This document shows positions 22,007 to 33,208 of a stretch of DNA of 64,000 nt, piece after piece. A program made the translations under genes and the position numbers. The DNA lies in NCBI GenBank assembly GCA_964019335.1, contig OZ025739.1, positions 248,001-312,000 of the forward strand, given 5' to 3'. A model generated the notes under the pieces. That model saw only the letters and a program-made list of their open reading frames with translations, was not told the origin of the DNA and did not search any database. The first letter of the stretch is position 1; the number at the start of each line of letters is the position of its first letter. This DNA comes from Diplonema japonicum (Eukaryota > Euglenozoa > Diplonemea > Diplonemida > Diplonemidae).

Positions 22007-22639
22007 ATGGCGAAAGTGGACCTCAAGTGGCTTTGCGCGGTTAACGAAAAAACGGGCCGCCCCACCCCCATGATGTCAAAGCTGGTGAGGAAGTGGAGTG
22101 TTTGTGGCAACGTAGTGGAGGTACTGAGCTTGCGCAACCCGAAGGATAGGTATCTGAAACTCTTGGTGGAAGCTTCAAAGAAAGAGGTTTTTATCGAGCC
22201 CGTCACTGTCACTAGGGACAGGCAACACTTTGTAGCAGTTAATACGCTCCTCGACTACGAGCAGAGGGAGAGGAAAAGAATGCGAAAAGTAGTTCAACTG
22301 GGGGTTCACATACTCGTGGGGGAACATGATCGAGCGACAGAGCTTATCCAGACAGAAGAACACAGCACCTACCACTACAGAGCTAAACTGTTTATAACAG
22401 GACTCGAGAGCCTTTACAGGTCTGCAATCGAGTCTAGTTTGTTGGTTACATTCAAAGCTGTCATCCCTCCTTCTCCCCGTGCCCCTCATTTATACTACAT
22501 GCCGTCTCTTCCGCTTACTCCCTTGTCTGACTGGCTTGCCTCCGAGAACGATTCACGACTCTTTATCTGTGCTGATGAGGAGCTCGACTTCTCTCTTCTG
22601 TCAAGCTTGTTTCGCTACAACTCTGCTCTCACAAATTAG
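22007..22639 (+). CDS. Hypothetical 210-aa soluble protein
   Basis: 210 aa, no signal peptide or membrane segment. The N-terminal half is mixed alpha/beta; a basic helical stretch (YEQRERKRMRKVVQL) occupies about residues 79-93; the C-terminal third is Pro- and Leu-rich. I do not recognise the family. It ends 107 nt before the first acyl-CoA dehydrogenase, the closest spacing in this part of the window. Unlike neighbours it has no A run before the ATG but a clean pyrimidine-CAG acceptor. Confidence 0.65.
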   Translation: MAKVDLKWLCAVNEKTGRPTPMMSKLVRKWSVCGNVVEVLSLRNPKDRYLKLLVEASKKEVFIEPVTVTRDRQHFVAVNTLLDYEQRERKRMRKVVQLGVHILVGEHDRATELIQTEEHSTYHYRAKLFITGLESLYRSAIESSLLVTFKAVIPPSPRAPHLYYMPSLPLTPLSDWLASENDSRLFICADEELDFSLLSSLFRYNSALTN

Positions 22640-22745
22640 AAAGAAGAAGAAGAAAAAAAAAAAAAAAAAAAATGGTTCTTGTTTTTTGTTTTGTTTTGTT
22701 TTTTAGTCTTTTTAATCCCAGGAGAAACAAAAAAAAAAAAAAAAA

Positions 22746-24025
22746 ATGTCGTCCCAACCCGTAGTGCCCAAGAGAGAGTGGTTCGGCGAGAAGCTCCCCG
22801 GGTGCGAACCAGGATGGTACCAAGGGTTGCCCAGCCCGTACTACCACGAGGGACACAAGGTGTACCGAGCGAAATGCAGAAAATTTGTGGAGGAGGAGAT
22901 CAAGCCCAACGTTGACACATGGATCAAGACAGGGTACCCGAAGGACCTCCACGTCAAGGCAAGGAAGGCCGGGGTACTCCTGAGGTCCAAGGCACTCGGC
23001 GGGCACGATGACTTCGACGCCTTCTACGACCTTATCATGTTGGACGAGTTCGGAAGGATGGGCGGCGGAAACGTCCTGGGACAGATCGGGGTGAACAGCA
23101 TGGCCCTCCCCCCTGTCATCAAGCACGGCAGTCAGTACATGAGGGACCTCGTTGTGGACGATGTTGCCGAGGGCAGGAAGCACATCTGCCTGGGAATCAG
23201 CGAGCCCAACGCAGGCTCTGATGTATCGGGCATCCAGACCAAAGCGGTGAAGGAAGGCGACTATTATGTCGTCTCCGGCTTCAAGAAGTGGATCACAGGC
23301 GGGATGATGGCCGACTACTTCATGACTGTCGTGAGAACAGGTGGAAAGGGCATGAGCGGGATCTCCCTCCTCCTCATCGACCGCAACCTCCCTGGCATCA
23401 CCATCAGGAAGATGGAGACACAGTTCGACAACTCGCACAGCACAACGTTCATCACCTTCGACAAGGTGAAGGTCCCCAAAGACATGCTCATCGGAAGGGA
23501 GAACCAAGGATTCAGGTACTTAATGCACAACTTCAACCATGAGAGGTTTGTTCTAGCTGTCGGGGCAACAAGGCTTTCCCGGGTATGCTACGAGGAGGCC
23601 TTCAAGTACTCGATGGAGAGGAAGACCTTCGGGAAGAGGCTGATCGACCACCAGCTTGTGAGGTTCAAGCTTGCCGAGATGTTGAGGATGATCGAGTCTC
23701 TGCAAGACCAGTGCGAGAAAGTAGCGTACGCGATCCAGCAGGGCGTGAAGGACCACGAGCTGGGGATGCAGTGCGCACTGTTGAAGGTCAATGCCTCAAA
23801 GACCTTTGAATACTGCGCAAGAGAGGCCTCTCAGATCTTCGGTGGGTCCAGTATCGTGAAGGAGGGTAAGGGGAAGATAGTGGAGAGGCTTTACCGTGAT
23901 GTGAGATGTTATGCTGTATGTAATTTTATTTTTATCGGCAACACAAACAGATTCCGGGTGGGTCGGAGGAAATTCTTCTTGACTTCGCAATGAGGCAAGC
24001 TGAGTCGCGAGCATCTAAACTGTGA
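22746..24025 (+). CDS. Peroxisomal acyl-CoA dehydrogenase, copy A
   Basis: Exons 22746-23915 and 23951-24025, intron 35 nt, 414 aa. It is a full-length FAD acyl-CoA dehydrogenase: N-terminal helices, the flavin-binding GISEPNAGSDVSGIQ and WITGG strands, and the C-terminal helical domain with RKTFGKRL and GGSSIVKEGKGKIVERLYRD. The MCAD-type catalytic Glu position reads IPGGSEEI (Gly), while CYEEAF (residues 281-286) supplies Glu at the site used by long-chain and isovaleryl dehydrogenases. After splicing the protein ends SKL, a textbook PTS1, so it should enter peroxisomes or glycosomes and oxidise acyl-CoA there. Unspliced, the frame ends in another sequence without PTS1. An AG at 22720-22721 and an A run precede the ATG. 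Substrate length is not known. Confidence 0.9.
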
Positions 24026-24550
24026 ATGCGCCAAAACCCCTGTTTTGGATGTCATGTTTGTTTCATACCATCGTAGAGACTGTGCGAGATGGTCCCCACC
24101 ATGATCATGTCGTGCTGTTCTTCACCTTTTTTTTTTTTTTTTTTTGTTTTGTTCCACTCTCTATTTTCTCTTTTCCACAAGCTAAAATGATAACAGCTGT
24201 AACACCCTTTCCTTTTTTTCCGTAGTTAAGAAAGGGTTTGCAGCTTGTCTCTCATGTTCATAACGCACGGTAATTGGTCTTTAAAGGAGAACAAAAAAAC
24301 CTTTACACTGCTCTTTTTTTCTCTTTTTTTTTTCTGCGAGAATCGCTTAGGTCTCGCCAGAGAGAGGGAGGAGAGACAAAGCGAAGAGATGTGAGGAGAT
24401 GTTAAGAAAGGAAAAAAAAAAAAAAAAAACACAATTTAACTCATGTAGCAAAAGTCGAACGTTTCTCCCCCCCTCCTTATTTTTTTTTTAAAGTGCAACT
24501 ACTCAACCCATAATTTAAAAAGAAAAGGAGATTTAAAAAAGAAAAGAAAA
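24026..24550. other. Spacer between the two acyl-CoA dehydrogenases
   Basis: T and A runs, no gene. The spacer is unlike the one upstream of copy A, so the duplication did not keep flanking DNA or it has since diverged. Confidence 0.5.
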
Positions 24551-25844
24551 ATGTCGTCCCAACCCGTAGTGCCCAAGAGAGAGTGGTTCGGCGAGAAGTT
24601 CCCAGGGTGCGAACCAGGATGGTACCAAGGGTTGCCCAGCCCGTACTACCACGAGGGACACAAAGCGCACAGGGCGAAATGCAGAAAATTTGTGGAGGAG
24701 GAGATCAAGCCCAACGTTGACACATGGATCAAGACAGGGTACCCGAAGGACCTCCACGTCAAGGCAAGGAAGGCCGGGGTACTCCTGAGGTCCAAGGCAC
24801 TCGGCGGGCATGATGACTTCGACGCCTTCTACGAGATGATCACGATAGACGAGCTAGCTAGGGTGGGCGGCGGGAGCGTCCTGGGACAGGTCGGCATCAA
24901 CTCAATGGCCCTCCCCCCCATCGTTGCCTACGGCACAGACATGCAAAAGAAACTAGTTGTGGACGATGTTGCCGAGGGCAGGAAGCACATCTGCCTCGCC
25001 ATCAGCGAACCAGGTGCAGGCTCTGATGTGGCGAACATCCAGGCCAAAGCGGTGAAGGAAGGCGACTATTATGTCGTCTCCGGCTTCAAGAAGTGGATCA
25101 CAGGCGGGAACTTCGGCGATTACTTCACAACCGCCGTGAGAACAGGTGGAAAGGGCATGATGGGGATCTCCCTCCTCCTCATCGACCGCAACCTCCCTGG
25201 CATCACCATCAGGAAGATGGAGACACAGTTCGACACTTCACACGGAACAACGTTCATCACCTTCGACAAGGTGAAGGTCCCCAAAGACATGCTCATCGGA
25301 AGGGAGAACCAAGGGTTCAGGTACCTGATGTACAACTTCAACCATGAGAGGTTCGTCATCGCTGCAAGCGCCGCCCGTTCGGCAAGAATGTGCTACGAGG
25401 AGGCCTTCAAGTACTCGATGGAGAGGAAGACCTTCGGGAAGAGGCTGATCGACCACCAGCTTGTGAGGTTCAAGCTTGCCGAGATGTTGAGGATGATCGA
25501 GTCTCTGCAAGACCAGTGCGAGAAAGTAGCGTACGCGATCCAGCAGGGCGTGAAGGACCACGAGCTGGGGATGCAGTGCGCACTGTTGAAGGTCAATGCC
25601 TCAAAGACCTTTGAATACTGCGCAAGAGAGGCCTCTCAGATCTTCGGTGGGTCCAGTATCGTGAAGGAGGGTAAGGGGAAGATAGTGGAGAGGCTTTACC
25701 GTGAGGTGAGATGCCAAGCGGTATGGAAAAAAGAAAAAAAAAAATGAAAATATCCCATAACACACACAGATTCCGGGTGGGTCGGAGGAGATTCTTCTTG
25801 ACTTCACCATGAGGCAAGCTGCGGCACAGGCTGCCAAGCTTTAG
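24551..25844 (+). CDS. Peroxisomal acyl-CoA dehydrogenase, copy B
   Basis: Exons 24551-25720 and 25770-25844, intron 49 nt at the same codon as in copy A, 414 aa. The domain order and catalytic features are as in copy A (GAISEPGAGSD-type flavin motif reads LAISEPGAGSD, MCYEEAF, IPGGSEEI). After splicing it ends AKL, a functional-looking PTS1 variant; unspliced, it stops within the intron after a Lys run. Copies differ mainly in blocks: residues about 95-140, the ITGG loop and about 260-280, whereas long stretches, including about 300 nt from 25396, are identical even at silent sites. This suggests gene conversion around a few substrate-facing segments and possible division of labour by chain length. 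Confidence 0.9.
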
Positions 25845-26501
25845 AAGGGAACTGCGCCTCTGTATTTATTTACAAAAAAGAAAAAGGAGGGGAAAGATAG
25901 GTAAAATATGAAAATTTAAAAAAAAAAGGAAAAAAAAGAAAAAGAAAATAAACCGCGGATGAATTTCTGAGAAAATGAGAAAGAGGGAAGGCACAAAAGA
26001 GAAAAAAGAAGAAGAGAAAAAAAAAGAAATGTAAAGGGTTAGGAAGCTCTTAATTTTGTACAGGGAGCAAAAAAAAAAAAAAAAAAGAAAAAAAAAGAAA
26101 AAACAACAAGTGTCTTAACCACTAGGCACTTGAATGAGGAACAGTGATAATAGGTTGTACATCCCTTCTCCCGATAATTCTTTTTTTTTTCCTCTCGGTT
26201 TTTTCGCTGTAAAAAAAAAGGGGGGGGAAGTACACTACAATTTTTTTTTGAACAAACGTGTTTCTTTTCTTCCTTTTTTATTTTATTTTGTATGACATTA
26301 TCACCGTCCTCACCTTTTTCTTCTTCTTCTCTCTCTCTCTTTGCAGTTGTGCCTCTTTTCTTTCTCTCGATTCTCTGTCTCCACGTTTTCTTTCTTTTTT
26401 TTTTTTTTTTTTTTTTTCCTAAAGAAAGTTCTTTTCCCCGACCTAAACATCATCATCAGGCAGGAGTCGGGGGGAGGGGGAAGGGGGGAAAACTCGTGAT
26501 A
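25845..26501. other. A-rich intergenic region
   Basis: A-rich DNA with T runs near 26398-26417. The upstream frame from 26292 translates Ser/Phe pyrimidine tracts and is leader, not coding. On the minus strand near 26121-26140 there is a tRNA A-box-like sequence without a complete tRNA. No gene seen. Confidence 0.5.
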
Positions 26502-29500
26502 ATGCTAACAGCAAGCAATCATCACGAGCTAAGACAAAAGGTAGCCCCCGATGCGGAATACTTGCTGTGCCAAGGCATGCACGTGGACAACGAAGGGGTA
26601 GCAGGAGTAGTGGAACAACTGATGAAGGGAAAGGTCACCCGCCTGAATCTAGAAAACAACAAGATCACGGAAAAAGGCGCAAATGTACTGGCCGACTTGC
26701 TAACACCGAAAACCGGGTTTGAAATCAAACGGCGAGAAATGTTAAGCCAAGCTGTAACAGCAGCACGGGAAATCTCTGACTTCATGAAGTCCACTCAACT
26801 CGACATCCTCAGCAACATGGGCGGCACCCTCGAAAGAGTTCTAGCTGCCGAGTCATCCCAAGAAGTTCAAAGAATACTGCAAACGTCACGCCACGCAGTC
26901 CCTTCAGAACAATGGGAGTCTGGCATCGTTTCAAAAATACAGTCAACGTCAAGCCATGAGAAGGCGCTTGATGTTCTAAGCACCATCAAAGCACACTTCG
27001 AAGAGGATAAGCACAAAGCGCTCAGCGCACAGTGTTGCTCGCTAGAGGCACGCACCTTCACGGACGCCCTGCGAGCACAGCAGCTCAAACAGCTCACACG
27101 GTCGAGTCTAACCATGGACTACATCTTGTACTGTCTCACCTTCTACCACAACACGAAGGAGATCGCCGAGGCTGTGAAGGAAGGCCTTACCAACCAGATC
27201 AATAAAGACAGCGACGAGACCTTCGAAGAGCTGAAGCTTATGTTCGTCACAAGGCTTCGCGACGCCGTTCATCAAAACAGTCTCGTGCCGAAGCCACGCT
27301 CTGTCGTCGCAAAGCCCAGCGAGCTGCTCACAGTTCTTAAGCTCAGCAACAACATGATCGGCGATGCTGGTGCCGAGCATCTTGCTGAAACGCTCCTCTA
27401 CAACACGATTCTCAAGAAGCTCTTCCTCAGTAGATGTTCTATAAGCGATACTGGTGCTGAGTCGCTTTCACACTCCCTCCTCACTTGCAACTCGACCCTC
27501 TCCGCCCTCGATCTCTCCAGCAATGTCATCACCGACTCTGGTGCCGTCGCGCTCATGGAAATCTTTCAAGAGAACACAGCGGTGCACACACTTCGTGTCG
27601 ACGGCAACATGATCACACCGGAACTTGAAGGACTTCTTGAAAAATGCACTGAACGCAACAAGAAAGACGGCACCATAGGTGATCGAGACTCGTACAAACG
27701 GATGGCAAAGTGCGTGAGGGCAGCAACAGACACTTCGTACTCCAGGATGAGTGGAAGCGGCAGCTATTTAGGTAGAAACGACACACTGGAAGTGGAGGAC
27801 CCTTTGCTGCAAATCCGTACGCTGCTTCTTCTTGGGAAGACGGCGAAAGCTCTGAGCTCTGTTGAGGAGCTGCTTGAAAACCCTGCGATATGCCCTTCTG
27901 GAGCGCAACGCTGCGCCGCTGCTTCTGCACCCCCGCAGACGTTGGAGTCGGTGCTGCCGTCTTGGTTCCCTGTCTCACCCGCTTCTCCAGAATCGCTCTC
28001 AACCGGACCACCTGCACCTGCATCTCCCATCCCTCCAGGAAAACCGCGTCCTGTTAAGAACAAGAAGTTCATTCCCTTTTATTCTGACCCTATAGATGAC
28101 TACGAGCGGTTTATCAATTCGTGGAGCGAGTGCAACTTCACACCAACTATGTCCCGCTACAGGCTCTTCGAAGCGGCCAAGAAGGCGTGGAAGGAAGCCG
28201 ACTGGGTGAAACGAACAAGCATGATCGGACAGAAATACAGAACCTCTGAAAAACCAGACGAGGGCAAGGAATCTAAAACGCCAAAAGAAGCACCTTTCCC
28301 ACCCACACCGGAAGTCGAACCTGCCACGTGCGTGACGCTGTACCCTACATCAGCGTCCTTTGTCAGCAAAGGAAGGGTTGTGACAATATGTATAGAAGAC
28401 AAACATCTTGTGGTGAAGGGTTTGGGGAAGATGAATATCAAAGTAGTCGAACCGATGGCGTACGATGTCGGGAGGATGGCCTTTGCAGTACCGCACGACA
28501 AGAAGAAGGACGGATACATTGATGTCCCAATGAAAGAAGACGACCTTGCAGCAGCTGTTGTTGCACATGTAGCAAGGCTGGGAAGAAGCATTGACAACCC
28601 TCTGAAGATCATCGAGGACGAACGACCAGAATCGACAGAAGCGCAGATTCTGCACAACGGCGACGCTGTTGTACCTTTCTACAAGACTGTTCTGAACAAT
28701 GATTTCACCTTTAAATCAAACGACGAAGAAGTGCACTTCTGGGCATCCGGGAAAGACCTACGTTACTCTGTAAACAACTTCAACCGCAACCCCTTCACCG
28801 TGGTCCACTTCAATGGTGTCGACACCCTCGAGTTCGACGACACGTCCAACTTAATCCTCAAAAAAAAACTTTTACTGTACGTACCGTTGGAAGCCTTACT
28901 AGAAGTACTGGGCAAGCTACGCTGCATGTGCAAGCTGGCAGGCGTGAGCCACGATATACCCGAACGGATAGATGGGTATCGAACAATGGTCGAAACAAAA
29001 AAAACAATGGACCAGCAAATTGCGGAAAGAGAAGCTGCGCTGTTGACTCGGCGTGACGAAGTAGAAAAGGAAGCCATGTCGGTGGAAGCCATTGAGAACA
29101 TAGGTTCTAAGGTAGACTGTTCAAAAGAGGTTGCTCTTGAAGACGTCATGACACCTGTCGCACCGGGAAAGTCACCATCAAGTCCAAGAGTTTTCCGATT
29201 AGAATTAGTCCCCGTTCCAATTATGTTCAGCGATGCGTTTAGTTTTCTGTCTCAGGTTGTTTTGTTCGGGTTTATGGAGGTTTTCTCTCGACAGTCCGAT
29301 TTCAAAACTCAGGAGAACCGGGTTTTGGCACTCACAGATTCTTGTATTTACCTGTACCACCTTGGTGGGAATATTGAGTATTGTCTTGAGATTGCAAGGA
29401 TAGATCGGCTTTTGGTGGGGCAGGATGAAGGCCTTTCCTTACACATTGCTATCGTCACCAAGCGTGAGTCCCAGCCGCCTACCCACGATCTCATGCTTAC

Positions 29501-29678
29501 GGGGTCCACGGAGCACATGAAGAAGCTTATCCGGTTGTTGCGAGCGACGTATTCTATCCAGACTGACTCTCGGCTTAGTCTCTCGCAACTCCCCGACACT
29601 GCTAACCTTCACGAAACGATTATTCTGAGCCCCCCGTCTGGGTACACGATAAACCACATACAACCCACTCCTCGATAA
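26502..29678 (+). CDS. Large LRR protein with C-terminal PH-like domains
   Basis: 1058 aa from the ATG at 26502; the longer frame upstream is a pyrimidine-rich leader. Leucine-rich repeats of the ribonuclease-inhibitor type are seen at about residues 45-75 (VTRLNLENNKITEKG) and about 275-380 (LKLSNNMIGDAGAEHL, LFLSRCSISDTGAESL, LDLSSNVITDSGAVAL). Between them is a helical insert. A Ser/Pro-rich linker follows, then a module around FIPFYSDPIDDYERFINSW, and two stretches that read as PH-like beta domains: about 700-800 (DTLEFDDTSNLILKKKLLLYV) and about 930-1020 (ENRVLALTDSCIYLYHLGG). A short coiled coil precedes the last domain. The layout suggests a membrane- or cortex-associated scaffold; I cannot name an orthologue. 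No intron seen. Confidence 0.75.
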   Translation: MLTASNHHELRQKVAPDAEYLLCQGMHVDNEGVAGVVEQLMKGKVTRLNLENNKITEKGANVLADLLTPKTGFEIKRREMLSQAVTAAREISDFMKSTQLDILSNMGGTLERVLAAESSQEVQRILQTSRHAVPSEQWESGIVSKIQSTSSHEKALDVLSTIKAHFEEDKHKALSAQCCSLEARTFTDALRAQQLKQLTRSSLTMDYILYCLTFYHNTKEIAEAVKEGLTNQINKDSDETFEELKLMFVTRLRDAVHQNSLVPKPRSVVAKPSELLTVLKLSNNMIGDAGAEHLAETLLYNTILKKLFLSRCSISDTGAESLSHSLLTCNSTLSALDLSSNVITDSGAVALMEIFQENTAVHTLRVDGNMITPELEGLLEKCTERNKKDGTIGDRDSYKRMAKCVRAATDTSYSRMSGSGSYLGRNDTLEVEDPLLQIRTLLLLGKTAKALSSVEELLENPAICPSGAQRCAAASAPPQTLESVLPSWFPVSPASPESLSTGPPAPASPIPPGKPRPVKNKKFIPFYSDPIDDYERFINSWSECNFTPTMSRYRLFEAAKKAWKEADWVKRTSMIGQKYRTSEKPDEGKESKTPKEAPFPPTPEVEPATCVTLYPTSASFVSKGRVVTICIEDKHLVVKGLGKMNIKVVEPMAYDVGRMAFAVPHDKKKDGYIDVPMKEDDLAAAVVAHVARLGRSIDNPLKIIEDERPESTEAQILHNGDAVVPFYKTVLNNDFTFKSNDEEVHFWASGKDLRYSVNNFNRNPFTVVHFNGVDTLEFDDTSNLILKKKLLLYVPLEALLEVLGKLRCMCKLAGVSHDIPERIDGYRTMVETKKTMDQQIAEREAALLTRRDEVEKEAMSVEAIENIGSKVDCSKEVALEDVMTPVAPGKSPSSPRVFRLELVPVPIMFSDAFSFLSQVVLFGFMEVFSRQSDFKTQENRVLALTDSCIYLYHLGGNIEYCLEIARIDRLLVGQDEGLSLHIAIVTKRESQPPTHDLMLTGSTEHMKKLIRLLRATYSIQTDSRLSLSQLPDTANLHETIILSPPSGYTINHIQPTPR

Positions 29679-30134
29679 GCGGCAGGGAAAGGAGGAATGA
29701 GAAAAAAAAAAATATTGTCGATTAGTGTTTTTTTTTTTAATTGTGGGAGGGGGAGAGGGGGTGTTATTTGTGTTTACGAGGGGGAGGGCGGAAGAAGAAG
29801 AAGGGAAAAAAAAAAAAAAAAACTATGTACAATGTCCTTCCCTCCTTTTCCCTTATGTATTTCTTTTTTTTTTTTGTCTCAGTTTCCTGTTGGTATCTCG
29901 TTCACTCCCCCAGTCCCCCTCCGAGTATTCCAGTTAAAATTCTGAAAAGAACCTGTTTTTTTTTTTTTTTTTTCTTGGTGGGCCGTTGCTAACCACTTCG
30001 TTTCCTATCATAGTGAATTCCCCCCCCCCCCCCTTCTTTTTCTTCGTAGATTACTCCCGATTATTTCTCAAAAAAAAATTCACAGGGCAGGGGCAGGGGT
30101 GTAAAGTATAAGTGGCGCGCTTTAAGGTTTGAAC
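29679..30134. other. Intergenic region with dispersed repeat
   Basis: A, T and C runs, purine-rich segments and copy 2 of the 45-nt dispersed repeat. No gene seen. Confidence 0.5.
29975..30020. repeat. Dispersed 45-nt repeat, copy 2
   Basis: Matches 20735-20779 with one extra T. Preceded by an 18-nt T run and followed by a C run instead of the T/C mix of copy 1, so the unit boundary on that side is at GAATTC. Confidence 0.75.
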
Positions 30135-33100
30135 ATGGAATGGGGGTGTGTTCCGAAGCACTTGTTGTCACAGGTGTCCATGTGGACCGACCCCTTGGAG
30201 CAGGAAAAGGCTTTGCGGGAGCTGGTAGGCGTTTTCAGAGACCTTCAAACCCCTGACCCCGTTGTCAAGAATGTAGGTACGATCCTTGAGGTGTTTTCAC
30301 CTTTAGTTTCGTGTGATTCTGCCAACGTGGCCGAGCTTGCAATCAACACACTGACTGCTGTTATCACACTAGTCAGGGTTGCTGTGGTCCCGCATTTCTC
30401 CGTGCTTATCGGATCCGTTGTGAAAGCATGGGGGGACAGCCGGGCTGCAGTACGCCTTGCCGCCACACGGTGCCTGTACAGCACGTACACATGCGGGTGT
30501 CCTCACGGCGAAGTCATCAGCTTTTTGCTACGAAAAATCGAAGCCTACGATGAGCTGCACATCAGAGAAGAAGCCGTGAACTTCGTGGTGTACTGCCTTC
30601 TCACAGAGCGGGACAAGAGAGCGCAGACGCAGCTCAAAAAAGCCATCCTCCCTCTCCTCCACTCCTCTTTGCTCGACCCCCGCCCGCGCATTGAGTTCGC
30701 AGCAGTAGAAGGCTACGCAAGTCTAAAGTCCATCTTCGGAAGCGCCGTGCTCTCCGACATCGCGTGTCTCAGAACCACTGGACATGACGATCTCCACGAG
30801 CTGCTTCTGGACCGCTTCTCTGAGACGATGCTTCCCATCCCTGGCAGGAACGGCGAGCTCATCCACCCGATGTTGAGGGGTGCCTCCGTTGAAAAACCGG
30901 GTGAGTCCTATCAAGCGAAGGACATGCATCTCTCCTCCGTGCCCGAAGAAGAAAAAATCAAGCTCTGGCTCCCGGCACCTACCCCTGAGGACACGAACCG
31001 TGCCTTGCGCTACAGCAACGCTACCCCGGGTGATCTCGAGCTTGTCTCGCTTAGCTCTGCTGCATCGTCTGTTCAAGACTCAGTCTCGCTGGCCAAGCGT
31101 CGAGCATCTGCAGGGTCTGGTCCCTCACCCCTCAGCAGGGAGGTCGTCTGTCGATCAACGTTAGAACCCACGCTGAGCTCGGCTGGCAGTATCCTCGAAA
31201 CGAGCTCCCTAAGCAGCAACAGCGACAAGCTGTCTTTGCTCAGAGCGAAGGGCCGCGGCAGACGACGCCTGTTAAGCTCTTCAGTGGGCAGCGGGACCGA
31301 CTGCACACCGACGTCGAGCCAAGGACCATCGCCCACATGTGGGGGCGAGCAGTCTATAGAACAGACTAACTTCAACTATGCATCTCTACCTTCACAGGGG
31401 ACTGACCCCTTGTCAGGGGCGAAGTCAGGACAACCGGGGAACAGTGCACAGCCTCCTTTGGCAAGAAGAGTGTCAGACAAGGTAAAAAGACGTCCCCCTC
31501 TTCACAACGGTGGCGAAAAGAAGGAGGACACGCTGGTGCTGACAGGGACCTCGCAGAACGGAAGGCACAAAGGGGTCATGGAGCAGAACGCACGGCCCGT
31601 CGAAGAGGTCGAAACCGAGGATTTAAAACCTTTGAAGTCACCGGAGAAGAATTTAAGCGACGCGTTGCAATGGCTTGTGGGGAATGACTGGATGAAGCAT
31701 CTGGAGGGCTTGAATAGGGTGAGAGCAGCCGCCGTGCATCATCCGCAAGTGCTTACGTTGACATTGCAGCAGACGTTAGGGTTGCTTGCAGGATCGACAG
31801 ACAATCTTCGGAGCACCATCTCTAAGACGGCGGTGGTCGCTATAGGGAACATCTTGGAGGCTGCGAAGAAGAACTGCGACCAGAGTCTCGATCAGGTATG
31901 CGTTGCCTTGTACTGCTGTCCCTACCATCTTACAGGTCATTTCGCAGCTCATACGGCGGACGACAGACAACAACCACTTCATCGTCGAGCAGGCTGAGCG
32001 AACACTCATGCTCGCTATCCAGCACTGCAGCAAAAACCGCACCCTGACGTGCCTTCTGAACACGGCGGGACACAAGTCCGATAAGCAGCGTGCGAAGGCT
32101 GCGAAGTTCCTCCACTGCTGCTGCCAAAGGGTATGCCTCTTACCACACCTTTGTCTTAACTTTCCCCGCCCAGATCGGTCCCCCTGTGTACTGCACACGC
32201 GACATATGCAGGCTGTTGGTGACACTGAATAAATTCCTTGGCGAGGGCAGCTTCGAGCTGAGACATTGGGGACGGCAGTGCTTACTTGTTCTGCACGCGA
32301 GCGCACAGGAAGGGGAGTTTGAGAAGGTTTGCATGAAGGCGGGGCTTGGGGGAAAGCAGGTGGAGAAGATTCTCGAAGTGATTCACAAAGCACAGCTGCA
32401 ACAAGAAGTCGCGGAGAACGAACAGGTGAAAGAAATGCTGACGAAAAAGGTGAACATGAGCGTCGGGGGTATGCCAGCCTTGGGAACGCGAGGCTCGCTG
32501 GGGAGAAAGTCAATGGAAGAAGCAAGACGGTCCGGGCAGGAATCGGTTCTAGGGTGTGTGTTGCTGGGGCTGTGCGATGCCGATTGGAAAATGAGAATAG
32601 AGAAGCTCAACAAGCTTAAAGAAATGGTTCTACTGAAGGGCGACATTGGAGAGGAGTTATCATCCTGCGGGGGCAGGATCTTGGATGCGCTACTCTCAAG
32701 GTGTCTTGATCAAAACCAGAAGGTGATGGCAGTTGCTCTACAGATTTTGACAGACATGCTGCCCCTTCTAGGTGCGCAGCTCACTCCAGGCTCTGTGAAC
32801 AAGATTTTGATGGCGTTGTCAACACCGTTGTCTTCCACAAGCAGTGCTGTAGTCAAGGAAACCCATAAAGCTCTTGCTTCACTTTGTGAAACTCTCGACT
32901 GTGTTGTCTTCCTTGTCAGCTTGTCTGTTGCACTATGCCACACCACTCACTACAGAGTCAAGGTAGCATTTCTTAAGCACCTCTACGCCCTGATGGAGCC
33001 AGTGCACGCAAAGAACCCTGGTGTGCTGACGACGTACCTCCTTCCGCCGTGTTTCCGTTTCCTTCAAGACCCCCGGTCAGATGTCCGGTTGGAAACGAAT

Positions 33101-33208
33101 AAGCTCATTACAAAATGCCACACTCTGATTGGCAACGATATGCTTGTATCTGCTAAAGGACTTCCTCCTTTACAAGCGCAAAGACTGAATGACCTTCTTG
33201 AGGATTAA
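30135..33208 (+). CDS. TOG/HEAT-array microtubule regulator (CLASP/TOGARAM-like)
   Basis: Exons 30135-31895, 31936-32130, 32174-33208; introns 40 and 43 nt with GTATGC donors, here pyrimidine-rich rather than A-rich; 996 aa. The N-terminal about 230 residues form HEAT repeats (DSRAAVRLAATRCLY, DPRPRIEFAAVEGY). A long Ser/Pro-rich linker follows (about 270-500), then a second helical array spanning both introns (DNLRSTISKTAVVAIGNI, FIVEQAERTLMLAI, KAAKFLHCCCQR) and a third (DQNQKVMAVALQILTDMLP, HYRVKVAFLKHLYAL, DPRSDVRLETNKLI). Several TOG domains joined by basic linkers are the layout of CLASP and of TOGARAM/Crescerin, which control microtubule growth, the latter in cilia. Which of the two applies is not settled. 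Confidence 0.8.

Noticed and set aside
22629-23507. 292-codon minus-strand frame
   Set aside because: It is the antisense shadow of the acyl-CoA dehydrogenase; the same happens at 24533-24811 in copy B. GC-rich third positions keep the reverse frame open.
26121-26140. tRNA-like A box on the minus strand
   Set aside because: GTGCCTAGTGGTTAAGACAC resembles a D arm, but no anticodon arm, T arm or acceptor stem can be built around it.
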